DNA of 64,000 nt from positions 1 through 64,000 of the forward strand of contig JAJDBJ010000008.1 in the NCBI GenBank assembly GCA_029261395.1, read 5' to 3'. This DNA comes from Nitrospinaceae bacterium (lineage in GTDB: Bacteria > Nitrospinota > Nitrospinia > Nitrospinales > Nitrospinaceae). Of this stretch, positions 53,151 to 62,000 are shown piece by piece (within the stretch, counting starts at the first letter, position 1; every line of letters starts with the position of its first letter). The position numbers were made by a program, and so were the translations under genes. The notes under the pieces were generated by a model, which was not told the DNA's origin, searched no databases, and saw only the letters and a list, made by a program, of their open reading frames with translations.

Positions 53151-53927
53151 TTACTCTTTCAGGCCGTAGCCGTAAGATTGAATCAGTTTGCGTGCCGTGT
53201 CCGATTTTAAAAATCGCAAAAGCGCCTTCGCCGCCGGTTGCGATTGACCTCGCATTAAAAGCACCGCGTCCTGATCGATGGCCTCGTACAAATGTTCCGG
53301 TACGATCCACTGGCTACCCTTGATCTTCAAGTGGGGATCCATGACCTGAGACAGGGCGACAAACCCGATCTCCGCATTGCCGGTAGCCACAAATTGAAAT
53401 GCCTGGCTAATGTTCTCACCCTGGACAAGAGTGGGTGAGACCGACTCCCACAGGTTCAGTCGCGTCAGTGCCGTGTAGGCGGCTTTTCCGTAGGGCGCGG
53501 TTTTGGGGTTGGCCAGCGCGAGATGTTTGAAATTGCGTCGCTGTAAAACAGTTTTGCCATCACCGTCGATGTGCCGTGGATCGGCACTCCATAAAACAAT
53601 TTTACCCTGGGCATACGTAAACCGCGTTGCCGGAACCGCTTGGCCATTATTTTCCAAAAGCCGGGGACGCTCACTGTCCGCCGAAAGTAAAACGTCAAAT
53701 GGTGCGCCGTGCAGGATCTGCGCGTACAGTTTTCCAGTGGACCCGGATACGGTGCGTACGTTGTGCCCGCTCTGCTTTTGAAATACCGGGACCAACTGTT
53801 TGAAGGGATTCAGGAAATTGGAAGCCACCGCCACCGTCACCTCCCCGGCAAACACGGAAGATCCGCAAAAGGTGATGAAGGCGAAGGTCGATGCCAGTAC
53901 CCACCGCTTTGAAATTAAAATCGTCAT
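53151..53927 (-). CDS. modA: Molybdate-binding periplasmic protein
   Basis: A 258-residue exported binding protein. Signal peptide ends near SSVFA, then VTVAVASNFLNPFKQLVPVF, SGSTGKLYAQILHGAPFDVL and LSADSERPRLLE, all ModA signatures; IGFVALSQVMDP follows. Captures molybdate or tungstate for ModBC. First gene of modABC; a candidate operator lies 44-73 bp upstream. Confidence 0.95.
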   Translation of the reverse strand: MTILISKRWVLASTFAFITFCGSSVFAGEVTVAVASNFLNPFKQLVPVFQKQSGHNVRTVSGSTGKLYAQILHGAPFDVLLSADSERPRLLENNGQAVPATRFTYAQGKIVLWSADPRHIDGDGKTVLQRRNFKHLALANPKTAPYGKAAYTALTRLNLWESVSPTLVQGENISQAFQFVATGNAEIGFVALSQVMDPHLKIKGSQWIVPEHLYEAIDQDAVLLMRGQSQPAAKALLRFLKSDTARKLIQSYGYGLKE

Positions 53928-53970
53928 ACTGCCAGTTCCTGAACAAGGTTCGTTTGGAATGTGCTGTGAG

Positions 53971-54000
53971 TATCGATATATATCATAAAACATATCGATA
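53971..54000 (-). promoter_or_regulatory. Candidate ModE-type operator upstream of modA
   Basis: Inverted repeat TATCGATAT (53971-53979) and ATATCGATA (53992-54000) with a 12-bp centre rich in A and T. It resembles the ModE consensus ATCGnTATATA-N6-TATATAnCGAT. The position, just upstream of modA, fits repression by molybdate. No modE gene is in the window. Confidence 0.5.
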
Positions 54001-54082
54001 GGTCAAACCTTAAAATTGAGCTCCGGCCTTACCAGCCCCTCCTTTGGAAGAAGAGCTTTGCAAATGCCAGGTTTTAGATATT

Positions 54083-54224
54083 CCTCCCCTTACTAAGGGG
54101 AGGATACAGGTGGGCCGGGCAAGGCCCGGAGCTAATATTCTCCTCTCCCCTCATGGGGAGAGGATTAAGGTGAGGGGTGGAGTTATTATAACCTCCCCTC
54201 TATCCCCTCCTTGGTAAGGAGGGG
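54083..54224. repeat. Cluster of palindromic repeats
   Basis: Four perfect hairpins in 142 bp: CCTCCCCTTA-C-TAAGGGGAGG (54083-54103), CCGGGC-AAG-GCCCGG with AGCTAAT tail (54115-54136), TCCTCTCCCC-TCAT-GGGGAGAGGA (54141-54164) and CCCCTCCTT-GGT-AAGGAGGGG (54204-54224). Same families as at 36856-36908 and 37215-37236. Confidence 0.75.
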
Positions 54225-54400
54225 ACAAGTACTTGTGTAAAGGTTTCCTTTAGAAAGAGAGGAGCCGCAGGACTTTGGACCTATTGTTAATTTGCGCTCA
54301 GTGATTACCGGTGGTCGTCAAATGTCAGCCAGTTGCCTCCAAGCGTTAGCTTGGGGAAAATTCGTTGCAAAGGGATGAGGGGGAAGCTACCCTGTTAAAT

Positions 54401-54637
54401 ATGGAAAAAAACTTCGAACCTCTAAAAGACCGACTGCGCATCATCTGTGACCGGCTGGATCCTGAAGAGCAGGCCTCGTTCCGTCCCTTGATTGATAATT
54501 TTACCGGTGGGACCTCGGAATTTCAGAGGATCATGCGTGATCTCGGAAAATTTGGCCCTAAAATTGGCGAGGGCTCGACATTCGGCATCTACCGGGAGGT
54601 GCAAAACCTCTTTGATCAGGCCAACCGCGGGGAGTAA
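54401..54637 (+). CDS. Small helical protein, 78 residues
   Basis: A small soluble protein: ENFEPLKDRLRIICDRLD-like helix, then PEEQASFRPLIDNFTGGTSE and a C-terminal FGIYREVQNLFDQANRGE. No family recognised. It ends 6 bp before the acylphosphatase gene and is likely co-transcribed with it and the ABC ATPase. ATG at 54401 has no strong ribosome-binding site; an upstream in-frame TTG (54365) is possible. Confidence 0.6.
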   Translation: MEKNFEPLKDRLRIICDRLDPEEQASFRPLIDNFTGGTSEFQRIMRDLGKFGPKIGEGSTFGIYREVQNLFDQANRGE

Positions 54638-54643
54638 CCAGTC

Positions 54644-54919
54644 ATGAGCGATACAGCCGCGGTTCATCTATTCGTCCACGGTCGCGTCCAAGGTGTGTTT
54701 TACCGGGCCAAGACGCAAAAAAAAGCGGAGGCACTGGGGCTGAACGGCTGGGTGAAAAATTGCGATGACGGGTCGGTGGAAATCCACGCCGAAGGCAACA
54801 GGGCAAAACTGGATGAATTGATCGAATGGTGCCGGAAGGGTCCGGCTCTGGCGTCGGTATCCAATATAGATTTGAACTGGGTCGAGTCTGAAGGCTTGCA
54901 CTCTTTTGATATTCGATAG
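54644..54919 (+). CDS. acyP: Acylphosphatase
   Basis: A 91-residue enzyme hydrolysing acyl phosphates such as acetyl- or carbamoyl-phosphate. The catalytic Arg is in VHGRVQGVFYR and the catalytic Asn in LNGWVKNCDDGSVEIHAEG. Length and fold match the family. GGAG precedes the ATG, which lies 6 bp after the 78-residue gene. The ABC ATPase begins 10 bp after its stop. Confidence 0.94.
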   Translation: MSDTAAVHLFVHGRVQGVFYRAKTQKKAEALGLNGWVKNCDDGSVEIHAEGNRAKLDELIEWCRKGPALASVSNIDLNWVESEGLHSFDIR

Positions 54920-54929
54920 AGAGGCAGTG

Positions 54930-55697
54930 ATGTTACACATTCATAATGTGATCAAAAGTTATCAGGATTTGGAAGCTGTGAAAGGCATCAACCTGGAAGT
55001 TCCCAAGGGCGAGATCTTCGGGTTTCTGGGCCCCAACGGCGCGGGTAAAACCACCACTATCAAAATGATTGTCGGACTGCTCAAGCCGACCTCCGGAACC
55101 ATTTCCATCGGCGGGTTTGATATCGGCCGCCAAGCCATCGAAGCCAAATCCATTTTGGGATACATTCCCGACCGTCCTTTCATTTACGAAAAGCTGACCG
55201 GTCGCGAATACCTGGGGTTCATTGCCGATCTTTACAATATGAATGCCGCTGACATCGCTGAACGGATCCAGAAGTACCTGGATTTTTTCGATCTCACCGA
55301 GGCTGGCGACAAACTGGTCGAGGGCTATTCACACGGGATGAAACAGAAGCTAATCATCTCCGGCGCCTTGCTGCACGATCCGCAGTTGGTGGTGGTGGAT
55401 GAACCGATGGTGGGACTCGATCCCAAAGGCGCGCGGCAGGTCAAGCAGTTGTTCCGCGACCTGTGCCAGAAGGGAACGACCATTTTCATGTCCACCCATT
55501 CACTCGGCATTGCAGAGGCGATGTGCGATCGTATCGGCATCATCCAAAAAGGTGAAGTCATCGCGCTGGGAACTCTCAAAGAATTGCGCAAACAGGCCGA
55601 TCGGGATCACGAGAACCTGGAAGATCTTTTCATGGAGCTGACCGGCGACACGCATCTCGAACAACTGAGCGGCATGATGGCCGCGGCTTCCTCATAG
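54930..55697 (+). CDS. ABC transporter ATP-binding protein (exporter type), no adjacent permease
   Basis: A 255-residue ATPase of the ABC-2/DRA family. Walker A GPNGAGKTTTIKMIVGLL, variant signature YSHGMKQKLIISGALLH, Walker B QLVVVDEPMVGLDP, H-loop MSTHSLGIAEAMCD, and a C-terminal tail (HENLEDLFMELTG) typical of this group. It would drive export or organise a membrane complex, but the next gene on this strand is absent: the downstream gene is on the opposite strand. Start at 54930 follows GAGAGG. Confidence 0.92.
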   Translation: MLHIHNVIKSYQDLEAVKGINLEVPKGEIFGFLGPNGAGKTTTIKMIVGLLKPTSGTISIGGFDIGRQAIEAKSILGYIPDRPFIYEKLTGREYLGFIADLYNMNAADIAERIQKYLDFFDLTEAGDKLVEGYSHGMKQKLIISGALLHDPQLVVVDEPMVGLDPKGARQVKQLFRDLCQKGTTIFMSTHSLGIAEAMCDRIGIIQKGEVIALGTLKELRKQADRDHENLEDLFMELTGDTHLEQLSGMMAAASS

Positions 55698-55722
55698 AGT
55701 ATCAAACTCAAAAGCTTATGTA

Positions 55723-55745
55723 GTCAAGAAGAGACTTGACCCCTT
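55723..55745 (+). terminator. Possible terminator after the ABC ATPase gene
   Basis: Stem GTCAAG-AAGAGA-CTTGAC followed by CCCCTTTTC, 25 bp past the stop. The stem is only 6 bp and moderately AT-rich, so strength is doubtful. Confidence 0.35.
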
Positions 55746-55754
55746 TTCGACTAT

Positions 55755-56324
55755 TTAGTCTTTAATGGTGAGAACCTTGCGCACGTAACGTGCCTTGTCA
55801 TCAAAGGCCACGACAGTGAAGCGGTACTCGACCGCGAGCGAGCAGATTTCCTCGAAGTAGTCCGGCAAGCCGGACACAGCCGGGAATATCGGGTCATAGT
55901 CTTCTCGCCAAGACGCTAATTCGACCAATGCTGCCGACCCCGGCACCAAGACCGTTTCCGTGTCTTCGGATTTGCGCCCTGCTCCCTTGTACACGGCAAG
56001 GCTATACGCGTGACCCGAAATGTCCGCGAATTCCGGCCCGTCCTTTTTGCGGTATTCAATCTTGATCAGTTGAAACCGAACTCCCGTCGCAATCTGTCGG
56101 CCTACATTACGGACGTAGAAGCCGAATATTTTCTCGTCCCGAATCTCACCGGGACCAACTTCCGCGCCATGAGACAAAATCTGACAATTTTCGTGAGGAA
56201 GCTCGATAACCAGCCGGGGGCGCCTCCACCATTCACAGAGTAACCGCGCCACGTTGATTAGTTGCGCGAGTAGAAAGCCAAGAATGGCTCCAATACCTGA
56301 TCGAATGAGATCGCCGTATTCCAT
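55755..56324 (-). CDS. Membrane-anchored protein of unknown function
   Basis: A 189-residue protein. One N-terminal membrane helix (LIRSGIGAILGFLLAQLINVA), then a cytoplasmic or periplasmic beta-rich domain (FGFYVRNVGRQIATGVRFQL, SAALVELASWREDY) and a final YRFTVVAFDDKARYVRKVL. Its layout resembles immunity-type or phage-related small membrane proteins, but I recognise no family. It stands alone between convergent and divergent genes. Confidence 0.6.
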   Translation of the reverse strand: MEYGDLIRSGIGAILGFLLAQLINVARLLCEWWRRPRLVIELPHENCQILSHGAEVGPGEIRDEKIFGFYVRNVGRQIATGVRFQLIKIEYRKKDGPEFADISGHAYSLAVYKGAGRKSEDTETVLVPGSAALVELASWREDYDPIFPAVSGLPDYFEEICSLAVEYRFTVVAFDDKARYVRKVLTIKD

Positions 56325-56408
56325 GGTCGCCCCAGCTCCATCCATAAGCATAATACCCGAAATTGTGTGATCGATCAGCCACCCGCTCCCCCTGGGAGGA
56401 AGGGGGAG

Positions 56409-57617
56409 TTATTCAGCCTTAGGCGCTTCTTTTAAAATTCCCGACACTTCTTGTTTGCTACCACCGCGCACAATTTTGAGTCGCACCGTGTCTCCAAAAT
56501 TATATTTTTGCAGTTGAGCGGCCAAATTTTCCACGTCGGCCAGTGCGTTGCCGTCCAGTTCCAACAGCACATCGTCTTTTTGCAGGTTCATCCTCTCCGC
56601 GTTGGAACCTTTCTCGACTTCCAAGACCTTGAGCCCGTTCTCCAGCTCTTTCAGGAAAACTCCCAGCTTGATGCGGTTGGGCGGCGGGACGATGTAGGAC
56701 ACTTTCCAGCTGAAGTTCGATGCGAGCAAGGGAATCGATACGCTGGTCTGCATTTTCATTTCACGATTCTTCAATTCTTTGGGGATCTCCGTGACTTCAG
56801 GCAGGATGATCGAATAGGCATGCGGTACGCGCCGGAAGGCACGCTTGGGAATGCCGTAACCGTATTGCACATGAAACCCGCCCGCCAGCACAACCAGTTT
56901 GCGATTCTCATTGGCTTCGTCCTTTAAGAAGTTAGCCACCGTTTCGGCCATCGATTCTTCCCACAGCAGGAGCATCTGATACGGCTTGGAGACTACCCCG
57001 GTATGCGTGTCGTTGCCGCCAAACAGGGACATCGAATACGCCCGGTGATATTCATCGGTTAAATCGATTTCCGGCAGGCCGTCCTGGTCGGGTCCGCCGT
57101 CACGGAATTTTTGTTCGAGGGCGCGCGACGATTTCAATCCGATCAGCGGGATGGAGTTTTCTTTTAAATATTCGAAGATGGGCTGGTACAGCCCGTAGCC
57201 GTGTCCCCAGTTTTTCCGGAACAGTTTGCGAAATTGCTTGTCCGGCAAATTGCCTTTCTGCCAGTGGTCGAGGTCGTCCTGAGCCGAGCGGCGGAACATT
57301 TCCATGCCGACGGAAATCTGGCCGGGGAATTGTTCCTGCAGGCGGCGGATGATTTCGAGCTGAACCCGGTGCGCTTCGAGGTTGTCGTGGGTTTCGCCGA
57401 TATAGATGACGCGCGACCCGGAGACGGTATCGATCATCTGCTCCACCGAAACCGTGAGTCCGGTCGGCAGGTGCAGGATTTCTCCCTCATTCAGTTCACC
57501 CAGGTTTTTGTAGGGAGAACCTTGATTAGGGACGGCGAAGTCCTCCGCCCCGGCGGCGGATGCGAACAATCCGGCCATCAGGGCCAGCAGGATACCTGTC
57601 AGTGGAATCGTTTTCAT
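56409..57617 (-). CDS. ChaN/Tiki-like haem-binding-type protein with C-terminal PDZ domain
   Basis: A 402-residue exported protein: signal peptide (LLALMAGLFASAAGA), a Tiki/ChaN domain (residues 50-280) with VIYIGETHDNLEAHRVQLEI, SVGMEMFRRSAQDDLDHWQK and VVLAGGFHVQYGYGIPKR, then a PDZ-like domain (residues 315-395: GLKVLEVEKGSNAERMNLQK, DDVLLELDGNALADVENLAA). ChaN proteins bind haem and associate with iron uptake; the conserved Glu/His residues also resemble TraB/Tiki proteases. The fused PDZ suggests substrate or partner recognition. Start at 57617. Confidence 0.87.
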   Translation of the reverse strand: MKTIPLTGILLALMAGLFASAAGAEDFAVPNQGSPYKNLGELNEGEILHLPTGLTVSVEQMIDTVSGSRVIYIGETHDNLEAHRVQLEIIRRLQEQFPGQISVGMEMFRRSAQDDLDHWQKGNLPDKQFRKLFRKNWGHGYGLYQPIFEYLKENSIPLIGLKSSRALEQKFRDGGPDQDGLPEIDLTDEYHRAYSMSLFGGNDTHTGVVSKPYQMLLLWEESMAETVANFLKDEANENRKLVVLAGGFHVQYGYGIPKRAFRRVPHAYSIILPEVTEIPKELKNREMKMQTSVSIPLLASNFSWKVSYIVPPPNRIKLGVFLKELENGLKVLEVEKGSNAERMNLQKDDVLLELDGNALADVENLAAQLQKYNFGDTVRLKIVRGGSKQEVSGILKEAPKAE

Positions 57618-57841
57618 GGGGTCTTGCGGAGCCTCCGAAAAGGAACGAGTATTTAAATCATTAAACCATAATATCAAAGGTTTAGGGAAAACTCATCCGT
57701 CTGGGAAAAGGCGGCTTGACATCAAATCGGACATGGTCAATAATATCAGACTCTTGTCATTTCCCAATGTGTTGCTCTTTATAACAAAGGGTTTCATCAG
57801 GGATTTCATGTTGTAGACTCTTGAAAGGGGTTGTTTTACTT

Positions 57842-58033
57842 TTGGAAGTTACCGTACATCAAAATCAGGTTGATAAAGCACTCAAAGCGCTCAAGCGGCA
57901 AATGACCAAGGAAGGCCTGTTGAAGGAACTCAAGCGGCGCCGGTTTTACGAAAAACCTTCGGTCAAAAAGAAGCGCAAACAGAAAGAAGCCAAGAAGAAA
58001 AGAAAATCGGCCATGCGTCGCAGTTTTTCTTAA
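57842..58033 (+). CDS. rpsU: 30S ribosomal protein bS21
   Basis: A 63-residue, strongly basic ribosomal protein. QVDKALKALKRQMTKEGLLK and KRRRFYEKPSVKKKRK are clear bS21 signatures. No ATG is in frame near the N-terminus. An AAAGGGG site (57824-57830) points to a TTG at 57842, giving MEVTVHQNQ, the usual bS21 start. A long-range alternative is the TTG at 57821. Followed directly by a terminator. Confidence 0.93.
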   Translation: MEVTVHQNQVDKALKALKRQMTKEGLLKELKRRRFYEKPSVKKKRKQKEAKKKRKSAMRRSFS

Positions 58034-58056
58034 CTTCAACACAGGCTGAAAAATTC

Positions 58057-58089
58057 AACGGCAGAGGGGTTTCCCTCCGCCGTTTTTTT
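58057..58089 (+). terminator. rpsU terminator
   Basis: AACGGCAGAGGG-GTTT-CCCTCCGCCGTT type stem (58057-58084; one A-C mismatch) followed by seven T residues. Its T tract overlaps the stop region of the convergent methyltransferase gene. Confidence 0.85.
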
Positions 58090-58864
58090 ATGGCTTCGAG
58101 TTCGAACCTGCCGCGCGTTGTCTTTGTATTTCGTAGAACACAATGGCCGCGGCGGTCGATGCGTTGAGCGAGTCCAGTTCCCCGGCCATGGGGATGGACA
58201 CGGTAAAATCGCAGTTTTTTTTCAGTATGGGCCGCACTCCCTTGCCTTCACCGCCGATGATCAGAGCCACCGGCGTGTTGAAATCAAACTCATAGCAGGG
58301 GCGGTCCCCCTCCATATCGATTCCCACGATCCAGAACCCTTTTTCCTTTAAAGTTTCGGCGCCCTGATTCAAGTTGGAGACACAGGCGATGGGAAGTGAC
58401 TCGATCGCCCCGGCGGAGCATTTCGCGACCGTTTCGTTGAGAGGTGCCGACCGGTGCCTGGGCAATACCAGCCCCTGCAATCCAAGCACCCACGCCGACC
58501 GGATCAGCGCTCCCAGGTTTTGCGGGTCCTGAATTTCGTCCGCCAGCACCAGCGCCGGATGAGGGCCGGACTGATAGGCCTGCTCGATCAATGAATCCAA
58601 CCCAAGGGTTTGGAGGGGAGAAAAGTAGCCGACGATGCCCTGATGAGTGAGCTTTCCAAATTTTTTACGGAACGCCGCGGGCGGCAGAGTCTCCACACGG
58701 GTTTGAAGTTTTTCCGCCAATTCCAAAAGAGGCGCCAGCCGGGATGGCGGGTTCCCCTTTTCGAGAACGATTTTGTGGCATTTTCGTTTCCCCAGCGCCA
58801 GAGCCTGGTGAAGCGGGTGAACACCGTAAACCATTTCCTGGTCCTGCTTCTTTTTTTCACTCAT
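58088..58864 (-). CDS. rlmB: 23S rRNA 2'-O-methyltransferase, RlmB type (SpoU family)
   Basis: A 258-residue SPOUT methyltransferase. N-terminal substrate-binding part VYGVHPLHQALALGKRK; catalytic motifs ADEIQDPQNLGALIRSAWVL (motif 1), ALIIGGEGKGVRP (motif 2) and IPMAGELDSLNASTAAAIVF (motif 3), the knot region. RlmB methylates G2251 of 23S rRNA in E. coli; a TrmH-type tRNA enzyme is a less likely alternative given length. Start MSEKKK at 58864. Confidence 0.9.
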   Translation of the reverse strand: MSEKKKQDQEMVYGVHPLHQALALGKRKCHKIVLEKGNPPSRLAPLLELAEKLQTRVETLPPAAFRKKFGKLTHQGIVGYFSPLQTLGLDSLIEQAYQSGPHPALVLADEIQDPQNLGALIRSAWVLGLQGLVLPRHRSAPLNETVAKCSAGAIESLPIACVSNLNQGAETLKEKGFWIVGIDMEGDRPCYEFDFNTPVALIIGGEGKGVRPILKKNCDFTVSIPMAGELDSLNASTAAAIVFYEIQRQRAAGSNSKP

Positions 58865-59070
58865 GGATTTCGAGGGTTGGTGGGCTGAATAATACCCCAA
58901 ACAGGTTTGCAGGCAATTGAAACTTAATGATATAGTTAAGGCTAACGAATCCTCTTGTATTCAAACTTGCCGGTCGATAAGAAATTACCACAATCCTTCC
59001 AAAATGTGGTCTTCTAAATGGACGATTTAAAGGGTTTTGACGTGCGTAATCCTGTTTTCAATAAAAATTA

Positions 59071-62000
59071 ATGGCGATTTCCAAAAGAAAACTCATTTAC
59101 CCGATTTTTGCCACGCTGGTGTTTCTCGGCCTGGTCGTGATCGGAGTGTGTTACGTCCAGTTAAAGGACCTTGACGCTCTGCGCAACGCAGTGGCTGAGG
59201 AAATCCACGCGGAAACCAAGCGCGACGTGAAAATCGGTTCCGCGCAATTGGATTTTACGGAAGGTATCGGATTGCAGTTGAGTGACGTGACGCTTAAGGG
59301 CGCGTCCGCACAGCAATCGGATTTTACCTGTAAAAAAGTTCTGGTCATGTTGCATTGGCTTCCTCTGCTGAAAGGGGAAATCAAAATCCAAGAACTCGTT
59401 TTTGAAGGCCTGATGTTGCAAGTCTCCCGCGACGACCAGGGAGTATTCAATCTCGGTAATATTTCCTCTGCGGAAGAGCCGCAACGTTCCGATCCCACTA
59501 TTCCTCATTTGCTCCAGGTGGGTCTGATGCACAGTGTGCAGGTCCGCAAGAGTGAGTTGTGGGTGGTGGATCATTTTATCTCTTCCGGTTCCAAGCCTTT
59601 GGTCACCAAGATCAAAAACCTTTCCATTTCATTAAATAAACATTTTACGAAGTCGTCGCTCCGGGTGCATTTGGATGGCGACGTTCCTTTCACGAAACAG
59701 GAAAGTGGAAAGCTCAAGCTGGACGGAAAGATACGGGTACCCGAAGATTTGTCGAACCTATCCAAGGTGGCCATAGAAGCGGCCCTGCAAATTCAGGACG
59801 TGGGCACCCACTCGTTTGAGCCCTATCTGGAAAAGGTGTTTGAGCAACATCTTGGGGATCATCTCGTTTCTCTCGATACCCAATTTACCGGTACGCTGGA
59901 CGGTCATATTCAGTTATCCGGAACTTTAAAGCATACTCCTCAGGCACCTGTCCTCCAGCACGACCTGTCCAATTTGGCTCCGCCCGTTCAAGGAAGCCTC
60001 GACTATAATTTTATTTTTAATAAAGATACAGTTGAGTTCAAGCAATTGGATTACCGGACCGGGGATTTTTTCCTCGCGATCAATGGTACTTACGCCAACT
60101 TTCTTTCTGACAAAGCCTGGTTGACGATGACCCTGAAGTCGGAGCCCTTCAAAGTTCAAAATAGCGCCAAATATCTTCCCTTGAAAGTTTTCAGCAAGGA
60201 TATTCACAACCGCTTGCATAAATTTTTAAAAAAGGGGGAAGTGGAAGTCGCCTACTTGAACATAGAAGGTCCGCGGACGGTATTTGAAGGCCGATCGAAT
60301 GCAGAAATCCAAAAATATGATTCCGCTTTGCTCATCCTTCGAAATGTGGATATGGGTATGGATGCGTTGCCGTTGCGCAATGTGTCGGGAGAGCTCAACT
60401 TTAAGGAGAGCGTTGCCAGGGTAAAAATTAAGGAGGCAAACTTTGAGCATGTGTTGATCCAGAATGTGTCCGGTGTTGTCACCCAACCTTTAACCGATCC
60501 CATGATCGAAGGAACTCTGGAGGCAGAAGGGGCTTTGGCGCCATTGGCACTTTTGATTGAGAAGAAATGGACATTGCCTCGGCGATTGGCTTTTTTCAAA
60601 GAACTCAAACGTATTAAAGGAATCGGTCACGGAAAACTGAGTGTCCGGGGCCCTCTCTACAAGAATGAGCAACTGATGTGGTCAGGAAATATATCCCTTG
60701 AGCGTGCCGGGTTTATCAAAAAAGGATGGAGTGCCCCCATCCACAATATCAACGGCAACATGCACTTTAAAAGTGTAGCGGGTTCGTCAGGTTCCAACGG
60801 CAAGAAGAAGGGCGGTAAGACTTGGGCTCTCCGGTTCGAGAATTTTAACGGGGAATTTGGCAATCACTATTTCAGAGATATCAATGCGGAATCTTTTATG
60901 GAAAACGGTATTCCGGTGAAGAAGGTCCACGGGAAAATTCAGCTGGGAGCGCTGAAAGCTGAGCAGGTGATCGACACACCGTTTGAAGGGAAAATTAAAT
61001 CGTTTCTTAAAAATGTCCTGTTGCAAAGTGGAGAGATTGATTTTAATTATCAGAATACAGGACCCGGACCGGGAAAGAAGCCGTCTCAAAGCAAAGGTTC
61101 TCTGCAAATCAAAAAATTATATTTGAAGCATTCCAAAAAATTTCGCCTACTGAATGATATAAACGCCACTGTGTCGTTTGACGATCACAACATTGATTTA
61201 GAGCAGGTCGAGGGTTGGTATGGCGATTCTCCCCTTAAACTCAAGGGGAGATTTAAAAATTATTCCAAATCCAAGCCGGAGCTGGTTTTAACCGCCCGTT
61301 CCACGGGTTTTTTAAGGCAGGATTTTGCCGGGATTCCCTTTCTGGAAACTCTGGAATACCAGGGGCCTGCAAAAGTAGATTTGAAACTTCACTGGTCCGA
61401 CCAGTTCGTAAAGCTGAAAAAAAAGGTGGACTTGACCCGAGTTTCGTACCGGTACAAAAATTTCCTGATCAAGCCTGAAAATGTTTCAAACTCTATCGAA
61501 ATTTCCGCCATGCTGGATTCGGAAGGGAAAGTTGACTTTAGGGAAGTGACCTTCGAGTTAGAGGGTAGCAAGGTGAGTGGGAACGGTTTTTTGAAAAGCA
61601 TGGACGACCCGCAGTTTTCCATTCAATTTGGATCGGACCATTTCAAAACCTGGCCGGCTTCTCAATACATTCGCCCCCTTCAGGGCTCGATGGGAGGGGA
61701 CGCCTCTTTCCATATTTCGGCACGAGGCAACTTTGATAATTTGGAAGACGCCGTGCTTCAGGGAGACGTCCGGTTGAAGGGGATTGAGTACAAGCCCGAT
61801 CATTTTCTCGTTCCCATTAAATTCAATGCAGATATGAAATTCAAGAACAAGCATTTCCAAATTATAAATGGAAAACTGGAGGCGAAGGGTTCCAAAGTTT
61901 TTTTTGGTGGGGATTATCAGGGAGGAGAAGCCCCTCATGTCGCTCTGAAGTTGGTGGGGCCGGATCTGGATTTGAACCAAATGATTTCTGAAGAGGGAAA

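Larger units (their letters stand above)
53928..54400. other. Intergenic region with mod operator and palindromic repeats
   Basis: 473 bp between divergent modA and the 78-residue gene. It holds a candidate molybdate operator (53971-54000) and a cluster of hairpin repeats (54083-54224), both listed separately. The last 170 bp (54230-54400) contain no recognisable element. Confidence 0.6.
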
